From assembly GCF_036226925.1 (NCBI RefSeq), contig NZ_CP109031.1:3906001-3970000 (forward strand): DNA of 64,000 bases. The letters run 5' to 3'. The DNA is from Streptomyces sp. NBC_00659. Lineage in GTDB: Bacteria; Actinomycetota; Actinomycetes; Streptomycetales; Streptomycetaceae. The notes under the pieces are model-generated. The model had not been told where the DNA came from. It saw only the letters and a program-made list of their open reading frames with translations, and searched no databases. The translations under genes were made by a program, and so were the position numbers. Below, piece after piece: positions 55,695-63,141 of the stretch (positions within the stretch are counted from its first letter, which is position 1; every line of letters begins with the position of its first letter).

Positions 55695-56338
55695 TTTCCG
55701 CTACCCCTCTCCGAGAGCATGTCCTGCGTCACCCAGACGCCGTCCGAATTCCGCTTCAACGTCGTGTTGTAGAAGATGTAGCTGTTCTTCGTGACGGGAG
55801 TCTTGTCGACCTTTCCGGTCTTGACGAACTTGTTGTACGCCTTGCCCTGGTCCTCGCAGTATGTGAGCGCCGCCGATCCGTCACCAAGAACGGTCACCGT
55901 CTCGCTGTAGAAACGATAGGTACCGGTGGCACGAGCCTTGTGGTCCACAAATCGCTGCACATACTTCTGCGTCGCCGCCGCGAGCTCTTCCGCCGAGTAG
56001 AAGCGATATGCGGGGTCGAGCGGGTCTTGATTGGCGATGGCCTGGTCCGTGGCCTTGATGAACAGCTCACCGTCGGCCAGAACGGCATCCTTGTCCTTGT
56101 TACCGGTTTTGCGCCACTCGAAGGTGTAGTGAAGGTCGGCAGGCAGCTCGATCTTCGGTCGGCCCGTCGACTGCGTCGCGCCGGCGCCGGGTGAGGCCGA
56201 CGCCTTGCCACCGGTGTCCGCGCCCGCAATCTTGTCGTTGGCCTTCGGCTTGTCACCACCCCCACCGCACGCGGTCAAAAACAGCGCGGCTGACGCTCCG
56301 ACAGCGGCTGTGGCAAGCAGGCGGAAACGGCGGTTCAC
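55682..56338 (-). CDS. module-A lipoprotein, copy 3
   Basis: 218 residues from GTG 56338. The first ~62 codons are almost identical at DNA level to A1 (about six differences in 195 bp), including lipobox LTAC. The mature domain is closer to A2 than A1: YTFEWRKTGNKDKDAVLADGELFIKATDQAIANQDPLDPAYRFYSAEE, then YRFYSETVTVLGDGSAALTYCEDQGKAYNK, YIFYNTTL, GVWVTQDMLSERGSGKCRP. So N-terminus and mature part have different closest relatives. It carries a complete upstream block. Confidence 0.85.
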   Translation of the reverse strand: MNRRFRLLATAAVGASAALFLTACGGGGDKPKANDKIAGADTGGKASASPGAGATQSTGRPKIELPADLHYTFEWRKTGNKDKDAVLADGELFIKATDQAIANQDPLDPAYRFYSAEELAAATQKYVQRFVDHKARATGTYRFYSETVTVLGDGSAALTYCEDQGKAYNKFVKTGKVDKTPVTKNSYIFYNTTLKRNSDGVWVTQDMLSERGSGKCRP

Positions 56339-56469
56339 GGCAGACTCCAGTGCGGCATGAGGTTCGGAAGGGCACCAACACGCTAACGGGGGCCTGTGCG
56401 ACAACACCACAGCAAATGGTGCCAACCGAGTAACAGCCGTTGCCCATAGAGGCCTATAGCGTGGCCAAC
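56339..56469 (-). repeat. conserved upstream block of module-A genes (copy before A3)
   Basis: Counterpart of 53033-53164, including the CGCTATAGGCC element and the GTAAC/GTTAC dyad region (here one base of the dyad is changed). It follows intact gene C by about 100 bp. Confidence 0.75.
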
Positions 56470-56570
56470 TGGCTGTCCGGAGGGTTCGATTCAGCGACAG
56501 CCCTCGGAAGCACAGTTCACCAAGTTGCTCTCCGCAAAGCCTTCAGTCCCCGTCACTCGGCACCCGGGGG

Positions 56571-57245
56571 TCAGGCCGGACGCAGCGGGTTGTCGAAGGA
56601 GGCCAGGGCCGTGATCCGGCGAAGGATCGCACGGTACTGCTCACTCCGGTCGACAGCGGTCGTGCTCAGCGTGAACACGGCCAGCCGCCTGCAGTCCGGA
56701 TGCGGCAGGTGGGCGCGGAACTGGACCAAGGGCATCCGAGGGATTGCGCTCACGACTCCGGGAGTGTGAACGGTCTCGCTGAACGTGACCGGCCCGCAAG
56801 GGAGTTCGACGAACTCGATGCGCGCCTGCGCGTCGAGCCCGCTCACCGCACGCGCAGCCGTCACGGCCCGTGGTGACACCGCCGTTGCCCGCCAGGAGAC
56901 GGTGAAGAACGACAACAGCGGCCGGCCACAGCTCGCCGCCCCCGCATCGACATCGTCACGGTGCAGTCCGATGGAGCAATGGACGGTTCCTGCCTCCGTC
57001 AGAGCGCCGAGCAGTTGCTGCCCCTGAGCGAACTGGGCGATGAACCGCTGTCGTACCACCCCGTCGAGAGCCGCATCGAGAATCGGCGCGAGTGCGGTAC
57101 GCAGATCATCCGCGGCCCGGGAGCCCGGTACAGGCAGCAACGCGTCGAGGGGCACAGCGGTGAAGCCCGCGGGTTCCGCGAACCAGATGTCGGCGTCGGG
57201 GTCTTCGGCCGAGTCGGCGACGGTGAAACGGTGGGCCGTGGTCAT
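56571..57245 (-). CDS. unknown protein C of the T7SS-linked unit
   Basis: 224 residues, soluble, no signal peptide: MTTAHRFTVADSAEDPDADIWFAEPAGFTAVPLDALLPVPGS, a helical middle (LAPILDAALDGVVRQRFIAQFAQGQQLLGALTEAG) and a beta-rich C-half (LLSFFTVSWRATAVSPRAVTAARAV...LAVFTLSTTAVDRSEQYRAILRRI). Size and lack of signal would suit a cytoplasmic partner or chaperone of the secreted substrates, but this is inference. A C-terminal remnant of a second copy lies at 53235-53395. Confidence 0.78.
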   Translation of the reverse strand: MTTAHRFTVADSAEDPDADIWFAEPAGFTAVPLDALLPVPGSRAADDLRTALAPILDAALDGVVRQRFIAQFAQGQQLLGALTEAGTVHCSIGLHRDDVDAGAASCGRPLLSFFTVSWRATAVSPRAVTAARAVSGLDAQARIEFVELPCGPVTFSETVHTPGVVSAIPRMPLVQFRAHLPHPDCRRLAVFTLSTTAVDRSEQYRAILRRITALASFDNPLRPA

Positions 57246-57265
57246 CGGATCCTGCCGGGTACGAG

Positions 57266-57952
57266 TCAGTGAGGGTGCGAGTGCGGGCGCACCGCGTCGG
57301 GGACATGAGCGCCCGAGCGGCGGGCCCGTTCGAGGGCGGCAGGGCTCGCGTTCCAGTCGGTCGGCTCGATGCCCCGGCGGCCCGTGGCCGTGCGCTGATA
57401 GAGCAGGTGCAGCCTCTTGGGTGCCTCACCCTTTCGCCTGGACGCCGCGATGACGGCGATGAAGCGGGGGTCGCCGGCGAACCAGATCGGCTCGATCTCG
57501 GCCTTCAGCTCCGGCTTCGTACGAGCGGTACCGAAGCGTCGCATCCACCAGAAGGTCCGCATACCAGAAAGAAACAACAGAGGAATCCGCTCCCCCGGCT
57601 CCTCAGGATTGGGCAACTCCAGCCACATCTCGTCCTCTTGAACCATCGGATGCCGGTTCCGGCCCCGCGGGACATCGGTGAGGAGTTGCCAGGGGTACTG
57701 CCAGAGGACGCGCTGGATGTAGATGGAGGGACGGATGTAGGCGAGTTGGAGGACGGCTCGGAAGGTTGCATAGACGAGAAGAACGAGGAACAACCAACCG
57801 ATCCAGCGTGGTAACGCCACAATAAGGAAGAGGCTCCCAGCCCAGACTGCGAGCCAGCCGATCAGACGCCCTGCAATCATGATCATGTGCTGAAACCAGG
57901 CACGCCTGGTTGGCGGGTGATCCCAAGCAGTGCGGTAGTTCCTTGGATCCAT
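57266..57952 (-). CDS. two-TM membrane protein D with a TTA codon
   Basis: 228 residues. Two TM helices near the N-terminus (AGRLIGWLAVWAGSLFLIVALP; WIGWLFLVLLVYATFRAVLQLAYI) are followed by a soluble cytoplasmic-type domain (MWLELPNPEEPGERIPLLFLSGMRTFWWMRRFG...PRFIAVIAASRRKGEAPKRLHLLYQR). Leu47 is encoded by TTA (57812-57814), the rare codon read by the developmentally regulated bldA tRNA. It lies 20 bp from gene C and 27 bp from the effector-like gene, so all are likely one operon. Function unknown. Confidence 0.8.
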   Translation of the reverse strand: MDPRNYRTAWDHPPTRRAWFQHMIMIAGRLIGWLAVWAGSLFLIVALPRWIGWLFLVLLVYATFRAVLQLAYIRPSIYIQRVLWQYPWQLLTDVPRGRNRHPMVQEDEMWLELPNPEEPGERIPLLFLSGMRTFWWMRRFGTARTKPELKAEIEPIWFAGDPRFIAVIAASRRKGEAPKRLHLLYQRTATGRRGIEPTDWNASPAALERARRSGAHVPDAVRPHSHPH

Positions 57953-57979
57953 AGGGCGTGCTCTTCTCTCTGTTTCGAC

Positions 57980-59320
57980 TCAGAAGACGTGACGGGCAAG
58001 GCTGACAAGGCCACCGGCATCAAGGCCGAGTCGGGCTCCGTCAATGCTCGCCACGGAACCGTCCTTGAGCCCGTCGTCGTCAGCGTCAACGGCAGCCATA
58101 ACTAGGCCGAACCCGGCCGTACCGACACCGATCGAGGCCGAGGTGACTTCCACCGCCTTGGCAATGGGCGCTGCCCGAGCGCCCCGGACCGTGCAACCGA
58201 GCAGTGCGTTGTCCAGGTCCGCGATGGACTTGGCGTGCTCCATGGTTTCCGTGCCGAATCGGGCCGCTCGTTGGGTGAGCGTCAAGGCTTCTCCCGCTTC
58301 ACCTGTAGCTCGAACCGCGATTGTGGCTCCCTTGCCTACCGCTCCGACTCCGGGAAGCACTCCGAGGGCATCGCCACCGACGGTGACAATGTTGCTCCAG
58401 AAGTCGATGTCAAACTCACCCTTGGTAAATCCGTCCCACAGGGATTCACGCAACGTTGGGTTACCAAAGACCCGCAAAGCCAAAGCCGTCCCGCTCAATG
58501 CCGCAGTAGCCAGCAGGAGCGCCGCTGCCACCGTCCCACCCGACACCACAAACAGCGCGACCAAGCCGATCACGGCCCCCAAAGTGCTCAAGATGTCCGG
58601 CAAGTTCTCGGTGACCCAGTCCAGTGCCGAGTCGAACCAGCCCGGTTCATGGGGCGTCAGCTTCTTCGTGGCGTCGCGGATCTTGCCGGCTCGAAGACGG
58701 GCCTGGTGCTCGTGTTCCTCGGCGAGTTCGCGCGCCTTGCCGCGAACCCTGCGCAGCACGTCCTCGGCGTCGTCCACCGCCGATTCCGCCTTGGTCAGTG
58801 CCTTTCGTGCCTCGTCGTGCGCGGCGCCTTTCCCTTCCAGGTCGGGGCTGTCGCCCGCCTTCGTGGCGTGACCCTTCGCCCGGTCCACGGCGGCCTGGGC
58901 TTCCTCCGCCTCCTGTTCCAGTCGCTTCGCCCGCCGCTGGAAGTCGTCGAGTTCGCCTTCCCAGCGGTCGAGTTGTCGGGCCGCCTTGCGGATGGAGTGC
59001 GCCGCGTTCTTCAGGTTCAGGGGAAGCGGTCCGCCGTCCAGCTGCTCGCGGAAGGCGACTGCCGCGTCGCCCTTCCAATAGCTGCCGTCCATCAGCTTGG
59101 TGACGAGCTCATGCGTCTCTTCGAGGACCTTCGCGCACCCCGTGAGCTTCTTACGGAGGCCGCTCACGGTCTCCGTACTACCCGGCACCGGATCGAACCC
59201 GAGATGCGGGTAGTCGGGGTTGGGGATACGCGGGGCCGACTTGAGTCCCTGCGGCTTGTCGCGGTCGGCGAGGGACCGCGGGTCCATCGCCGCTCCCGTG
59301 TCCTCGGGTTCGTAGGTCAC
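57980..59320 (-). CDS. putative T7SS-secreted effector-like protein
   Basis: 446 residues from GTG 59320 (GTGA overlap with the WXG100 gene). The N-terminal part is the T7SS-signal type of helical hairpin: FDPVPGSTETVSGLRKKLTGCAKVLEETHELVTKLMDGSYWKGDAAVAFREQL, with a WKG turn. A long coiled coil follows (LDRWEGELDDFQRRAKRLEQEAEEAQAAVDRAKG...). Next is a very hydrophobic region (ILSTLGAVIGLVALFVVSGGTVAAALLLATAALSG) and a C-terminal part rich in Gly/Ala without known toxin motifs. It could be a pore-forming or membrane-inserting effector, or a structural T7SS substrate. Confidence 0.85.
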   Translation of the reverse strand: MTYEPEDTGAAMDPRSLADRDKPQGLKSAPRIPNPDYPHLGFDPVPGSTETVSGLRKKLTGCAKVLEETHELVTKLMDGSYWKGDAAVAFREQLDGGPLPLNLKNAAHSIRKAARQLDRWEGELDDFQRRAKRLEQEAEEAQAAVDRAKGHATKAGDSPDLEGKGAAHDEARKALTKAESAVDDAEDVLRRVRGKARELAEEHEHQARLRAGKIRDATKKLTPHEPGWFDSALDWVTENLPDILSTLGAVIGLVALFVVSGGTVAAALLLATAALSGTALALRVFGNPTLRESLWDGFTKGEFDIDFWSNIVTVGGDALGVLPGVGAVGKGATIAVRATGEAGEALTLTQRAARFGTETMEHAKSIADLDNALLGCTVRGARAAPIAKAVEVTSASIGVGTAGFGLVMAAVDADDDGLKDGSVASIDGARLGLDAGGLVSLARHVF

Positions 59321-59634
59321 CTCGTACCCCCGCCCCCGCCGTTCCCGGCCCTCTTCAGAGCCTGCTCCAGGGCTTTGTCCACCTCGCGGTAGCTGTCCCT
59401 GCTCTTCCCGATGATCTCGGCCAGGTCCTCGGTCTGCTCACCGATCTGGTCGGCTCCGTACTTCCAGTTGTCCTGGAACTCCTCGCAGGCACAGTCGAGG
59501 TCGTCCGTTCCCAGACCGGTGACCGTGGCGTCCTCCAACGCTCTGCGCAGCCCCTGCAAGGACTCGGTTGATTTCCGGAGCATCCTCATGAAGTGCGACA
59601 GCTCATCGCCGTCGACAGCAAGCCGTTCCGCCAT
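59317..59634 (-). CDS. WXG100-like small protein
   Basis: 105 residues, all-helical: LAVDGDELSHFMRMLRKSTESLQGLRRALEDA...CACEEFQDNWKYGADQIGEQTEDLAEIIGKSRDSYREVDKALEQALKR. The length, helix-turn-helix form and WKYG turn fit the WXG100/EspC-like class of ESX (type VII) substrates, which dimerise and accompany larger substrates. It is encoded directly before the effector-like protein with a GTGA overlap, the usual partner arrangement. Confidence 0.85.
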   Translation of the reverse strand: MAERLAVDGDELSHFMRMLRKSTESLQGLRRALEDATVTGLGTDDLDCACEEFQDNWKYGADQIGEQTEDLAEIIGKSRDSYREVDKALEQALKRAGNGGGGGTR

Positions 59635-59678
59635 GCCTTCTGCTCGTTCCGGATCTCAGGGAGTCCGGAGGGCCGGAC

Positions 59679-60725
59679 TCAGCGGTTGACGGACTGGATC
59701 TCCTGCACGACGACCTCCTGGTCGGCGCCGAACCTGCCGTCCGGCAGGCTCCGTGGCGCGGGTATGCCGGTGCCCGTCCAGTGGATCCGCCAGGTGAGGG
59801 TGGCTTGCAGCCGGTAGGAGCCGGAGCCCGAGGAACGCAGGTACCGCAGCCCGCAAGGAGGGGTCTCCTTGGCCTTGCCCCGGGCGTACGCCTCGCCGAT
59901 GTGATCGCCCGTGATCTCGCAGACCCCCGACGCGGGATACGTCTGCGCGTCCGCCGTACCGGGCTCGATCCTGAGGGAGACCGGCTCGGCCGTCGTCGTG
60001 GCGGTCACGTTCAGCAGGGGAACCGACGCGGTCACCGACACCGGCTCGAACTTCGCCCCGTCCAGCCACACCCACGTCGGCAGATTCACCTTCGTCGCCC
60101 CCGCCGGAGCCAGGTCCACCCTCGTCGACGGCACGCGCATCTCCGCGTAGGCGAGCCGCGCCAGCATCTCCGGGGTAATCGCCTCCGGAACATCCGCCGG
60201 AGGGGCCGCGCCCTTGTCGACCCAGAAGGTGTCCTTGGTACATCTGGAGGCGGTCGGGTCGCCCTCGCGGCCTTCCGTGACGTACGCGTCCCACCAGTAG
60301 CCCTTGCCGGACTTGGCCTTGTTGAAGTCCTTGTACGGGTGCCCGTTCACGTAGGTGTCGCGCTGATCCGCGTCCCACTGGTACCCCGTCGATTCGACCG
60401 CCCAGATCGACTCCTTGTACTTCCGCATCTGAGCCGGGGTGTACTTCGGGGCGTAATAGCAGGCGGGCGGAGTCCAGTTGCCCGACGAAGGGGTGACCGG
60501 GCCGACAGAGTCCCCCGCCCCGTTCCTCGACCGGTCGAACACCACAGCCCCGACGGCCGCAGACAACGTGCCGTCATCCGCGGCATATCCGCGCGGATTC
60601 GGTGTGGTGCTCTCGCTGCTCTCGCCGCCACGGCCACCGGCGTACGCGGCTTGGGGGCCGAACGCCGCAAGGCAGAGGACAGCCGTGAGCGTTGCCGAAC
60701 CGAGCAAAACCTTCATGGCTGGCAC
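59679..60725 (-). CDS. module-B secreted protein, copy 2 (intact, unit upstream of T7SS genes)
   Basis: 348 residues from GTG 60725, overlapping A4's end by 13 nt. Signal peptide VPAMKVLLGSATLTAVLCLAAFGPQAAYA. The mature part parallels B1 throughout: GAVVFDRSRNGAGD, WTPPACYYAPKYTPAQMRKYKESIW, GYWWDAYVTEGREGDPTASRCTKDTFWVDKGAAPP, ITPEMLARLAYAEMRVPSTRVDLAP, LTWRIHWTGTG, VVVQEIQSVNR. All four Cys positions are kept. It lies 44 bp upstream of the WXG100-like gene, tying module A/B to the T7SS-type substrates. Confidence 0.87.
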   Translation of the reverse strand: MPAMKVLLGSATLTAVLCLAAFGPQAAYAGGRGGESSESTTPNPRGYAADDGTLSAAVGAVVFDRSRNGAGDSVGPVTPSSGNWTPPACYYAPKYTPAQMRKYKESIWAVESTGYQWDADQRDTYVNGHPYKDFNKAKSGKGYWWDAYVTEGREGDPTASRCTKDTFWVDKGAAPPADVPEAITPEMLARLAYAEMRVPSTRVDLAPAGATKVNLPTWVWLDGAKFEPVSVTASVPLLNVTATTTAEPVSLRIEPGTADAQTYPASGVCEITGDHIGEAYARGKAKETPPCGLRYLRSSGSGSYRLQATLTWRIHWTGTGIPAPRSLPDGRFGADQEVVVQEIQSVNR

Positions 60726-61369
60726 TGGGCAGCGCCTCGCTTCGAGATGACCTTGACGGTCTGCCAGACGCCGTCCGGGGTCTCGACCAGCTTGGTGTTG
60801 TACAGCACGTAGCTGTCCGCCGAGGTCGGTGTCTTCTCCGCCTTGTTCGTCTTCCGGTTCTTGAGAAAGGACTTGCTCTCGTCCGAGCAGTAGACGACAG
60901 CCGCACTGCCATCGGAACGAAAACTGACCTGGCGGTCGAAATAGCGAGTGGTCCCAGTCCACGAACGACCGTCGTCCAGGTAACCCTTGATGAACATCCT
61001 CGCGCTGCCCAAGGCGCCTTCCGCGCTGTAGAAGCCGAGGGCCTCGGTGTTCACCGTTCCCTGGAAGATCGCATCGTCAATGGAGTTGATGCGCTGGGCG
61101 TTGTCCGCCAGTACCGCGTCCTTCCTGGCATCCCCGCTCTTCTGGCCCTCGAACACGTTCCGCGCGTCGGAAGGGAACGTGACTGTGGGCCGTCCACCAG
61201 ACGTCGACGTACTCCCGCCCGCCGAAGCCGAAGCCGCACCCCCCGCCCCCGCGATCTCGCCATGCCCCTTCGGCTCGTTGCCACCCCCGCCGCAGGCGGT
61301 CAGGACGAGCAGTGCGGCTGTCGTTCCGGCGGCGGCCGTGGACAAGAACATGCGGGGGCGGCTGGTCAC
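60713..61369 (-). CDS. module-A lipoprotein, copy 4 (most divergent)
   Basis: 218 residues from GTG 61369, preceded by CAGGAG. N-terminus VTSRPRMFLSTAAAGTTAALLVLTACGGGGNEPKGHGEIAG has the same lipobox (LTAC) but is not part of the near-identical group A1-A3. The mature part is most like A1: FEGQKSGDARKDAVLADNAQRINSIDDAIFQG, TRYFDRQVSFRSDGSAAVVYCSDESKSF, YVLYNTKL, GVWQTVKVISKRGAAQCQP. First gene of the array and of the T7SS-linked unit; its promoter must lie in 61370-61533. Confidence 0.86.
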   Translation of the reverse strand: MTSRPRMFLSTAAAGTTAALLVLTACGGGGNEPKGHGEIAGAGGAASASAGGSTSTSGGRPTVTFPSDARNVFEGQKSGDARKDAVLADNAQRINSIDDAIFQGTVNTEALGFYSAEGALGSARMFIKGYLDDGRSWTGTTRYFDRQVSFRSDGSAAVVYCSDESKSFLKNRKTNKAEKTPTSADSYVLYNTKLVETPDGVWQTVKVISKRGAAQCQP

Positions 61370-61533
61370 GGAGGCTCCTGGCGGCGTGGGGGGAGACAGC
61401 GGCACGTCACGCTAGCGGGGCCCTTGCGGCGGCACCAGGGTGAAGGGCGCCGAGCAGGTGGATATAGAGGTTCATAGCGTGACCAAACGGCCACCCGGAA
61501 ACCTTCGATTGGGTGACATCGCGGGATGAACGG

Positions 61534-61593
61534 GACGGGGGTGCCCCGGCGAGTCGGCGCTTCACCACGCCGACTCGCCGGGGCACCCCCGTC
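61534..61593. terminator. very strong terminator downstream of the acyltransferase gene
   Basis: 26-bp perfect stem (61534-61559 / 61568-61593) with an 8-nt loop. It isolates the A/B array from the MatAB-like operon. Confidence 0.93.
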
Positions 61594-61644
61594 GTTCCGT
61601 CGCCGCCAGGCCTCGGCCCCGCGGCGCCCTCCCAGAAGCCGCCG

Positions 61645-63141
61645 CTAAGCCTTGGTCCGGCGCCCCCGCGACGTCGAACGGACCTTGGACCTAGGGTCCT
61701 TGGACTTGCGGACCTCGGACTTCCGGCCCTCCGACTTGCGGCCCTTGGACTTGCGGACCTTGGCTCCGTTCGGCCAGAGGCGCGGGCTTCTCTTGGCCGC
61801 GATGTCCTCGATCCAGCCGAAGGCCAGGATGGTCAGGCCTATCAGCGGCCACACCAGGACGAGCATCCACAGGGTGTAGGTGGCGTCGAGGGCCGCCGTC
61901 GCCCCGTCGTTCTCCATGAAGGGGAGGTTGTAGAGCTGGTCGAGGATCGGGACCGTGGCCATGATGAGCATGTTGTGCCACAGGTAGATCGTGACCGCGC
62001 GGTTGTTGGACAGCGTCACCAGCTTGTCCCACCGGGCGAGGCGGCCCGGCAGTTCCTGCCAGGACGGGCTGTACTGGAGCAGGATCACTACGAAGCCGAA
62101 GGACCACAGCGCGTCGGCCAGCGGGATGTCGTTCAAGTCCCAGCCGTCGGGGCCCAGATGGCCCGAGGCCCACCACAGGCCGAAGGCCATCATCAGGGCC
62201 GAGCACGAGATGGCGATGTAGCGCGGGACCTTCACGAGCATGCCCTCGTGGTGGGCGAAGCCCAGGATCCAGCAGCCGCCGTAGACGGCGAAGTCGGTGA
62301 CGGCGTTGCCGGTCTCGCCGGGGATGGTGACCAGCCCGGTGCCGACCACCGCCGTCAGGGCGAGGGGAGCCGACACGGTCACCCACGGAGCACGGCGGAA
62401 CGCCCACAGCATGAGCGGGGACGCGACCACGAACCACAGGTAAGCGCGCAGATACCAGAGCACACCCGCGCTCTGGACCGCCCAACTGTCCTCCAGGAGA
62501 CCCGACTTGGAGCCGACGCTCCAGGGGAACGGCGGGGCGCCGACCGGGACGATGTAGTTGAGCAGGTCGACCAGGCCCCATGTGCCGCCGTGGTCGGGGT
62601 CGTGCCAGGGGTTCCAGCCGCCCGCGAACATCATGGCCAGCGCCACCGCGCTGAAGGCCCAGAGCGGGGGCAGCAGACGCCGTACACGTCCCCTGATCAC
62701 GCCCAGCGGCGGCCGGCTCAGCGAGCGGGCCATCAGGGAGCCGGCCAGCGCGAACATCACGCCCATGGAGGGGAAGACGACCGTCAGCCAGCCCCAGCCC
62801 ATCAGGTGGTACACGACCACGCGGACCAGCGCCATGGAGCGGAGCAGGTCCAGGTAGCGGTCGCGGCCGGGGCGGCTCGGGGCCGGCTTCCGACCCGGAT
62901 CCGCCCCTTCGGCGGTCTCGGAAAGCGGCCTCGTCTCGGACAGCGATCCCGGGTCGGACAGCTGTCCCGGGTCGGACAGCGCTCCCCTCTCGGGCAGCGG
63001 TGCCGGGTCGGTACCCGTCTGCGGCTGCGGGCGGAGCCAGTCGTCCTCGGGCGCTCCCGGGTACGTACGCGGACGCGGGACCGCCGGCTTCGGTGTGCCC
63101 AGCGGCGGGGTCGCCCCCACCGGGTACTCGTGCGTGGTCAT
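61645..63141 (-). CDS. membrane acyltransferase family 3, MatA-like
   Basis: 498 residues from ATG 63141, overlapping the glycosyltransferase stop as ATGA. After a ~95-residue disordered N-tail come about ten TM helices of the OafA/acyltransferase-3 type: RYLDLLRSMALVRVVVYHLMGWGWLTVVFPSMGVMFALAGSLMARSL, with the conserved helix-1 Arg and YH. The C-tail is extremely basic with KSKGRKSEGRKSEVRKSK repeats. By synteny this corresponds to the mat locus of Streptomyces, which makes poly-beta-1,6-GlcNAc for hyphal aggregation. It would acylate or help export the polymer. Confidence 0.85.
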   Translation of the reverse strand: MTTHEYPVGATPPLGTPKPAVPRPRTYPGAPEDDWLRPQPQTGTDPAPLPERGALSDPGQLSDPGSLSETRPLSETAEGADPGRKPAPSRPGRDRYLDLLRSMALVRVVVYHLMGWGWLTVVFPSMGVMFALAGSLMARSLSRPPLGVIRGRVRRLLPPLWAFSAVALAMMFAGGWNPWHDPDHGGTWGLVDLLNYIVPVGAPPFPWSVGSKSGLLEDSWAVQSAGVLWYLRAYLWFVVASPLMLWAFRRAPWVTVSAPLALTAVVGTGLVTIPGETGNAVTDFAVYGGCWILGFAHHEGMLVKVPRYIAISCSALMMAFGLWWASGHLGPDGWDLNDIPLADALWSFGFVVILLQYSPSWQELPGRLARWDKLVTLSNNRAVTIYLWHNMLIMATVPILDQLYNLPFMENDGATAALDATYTLWMLVLVWPLIGLTILAFGWIEDIAAKRSPRLWPNGAKVRKSKGRKSEGRKSEVRKSKDPRSKVRSTSRGRRTKA

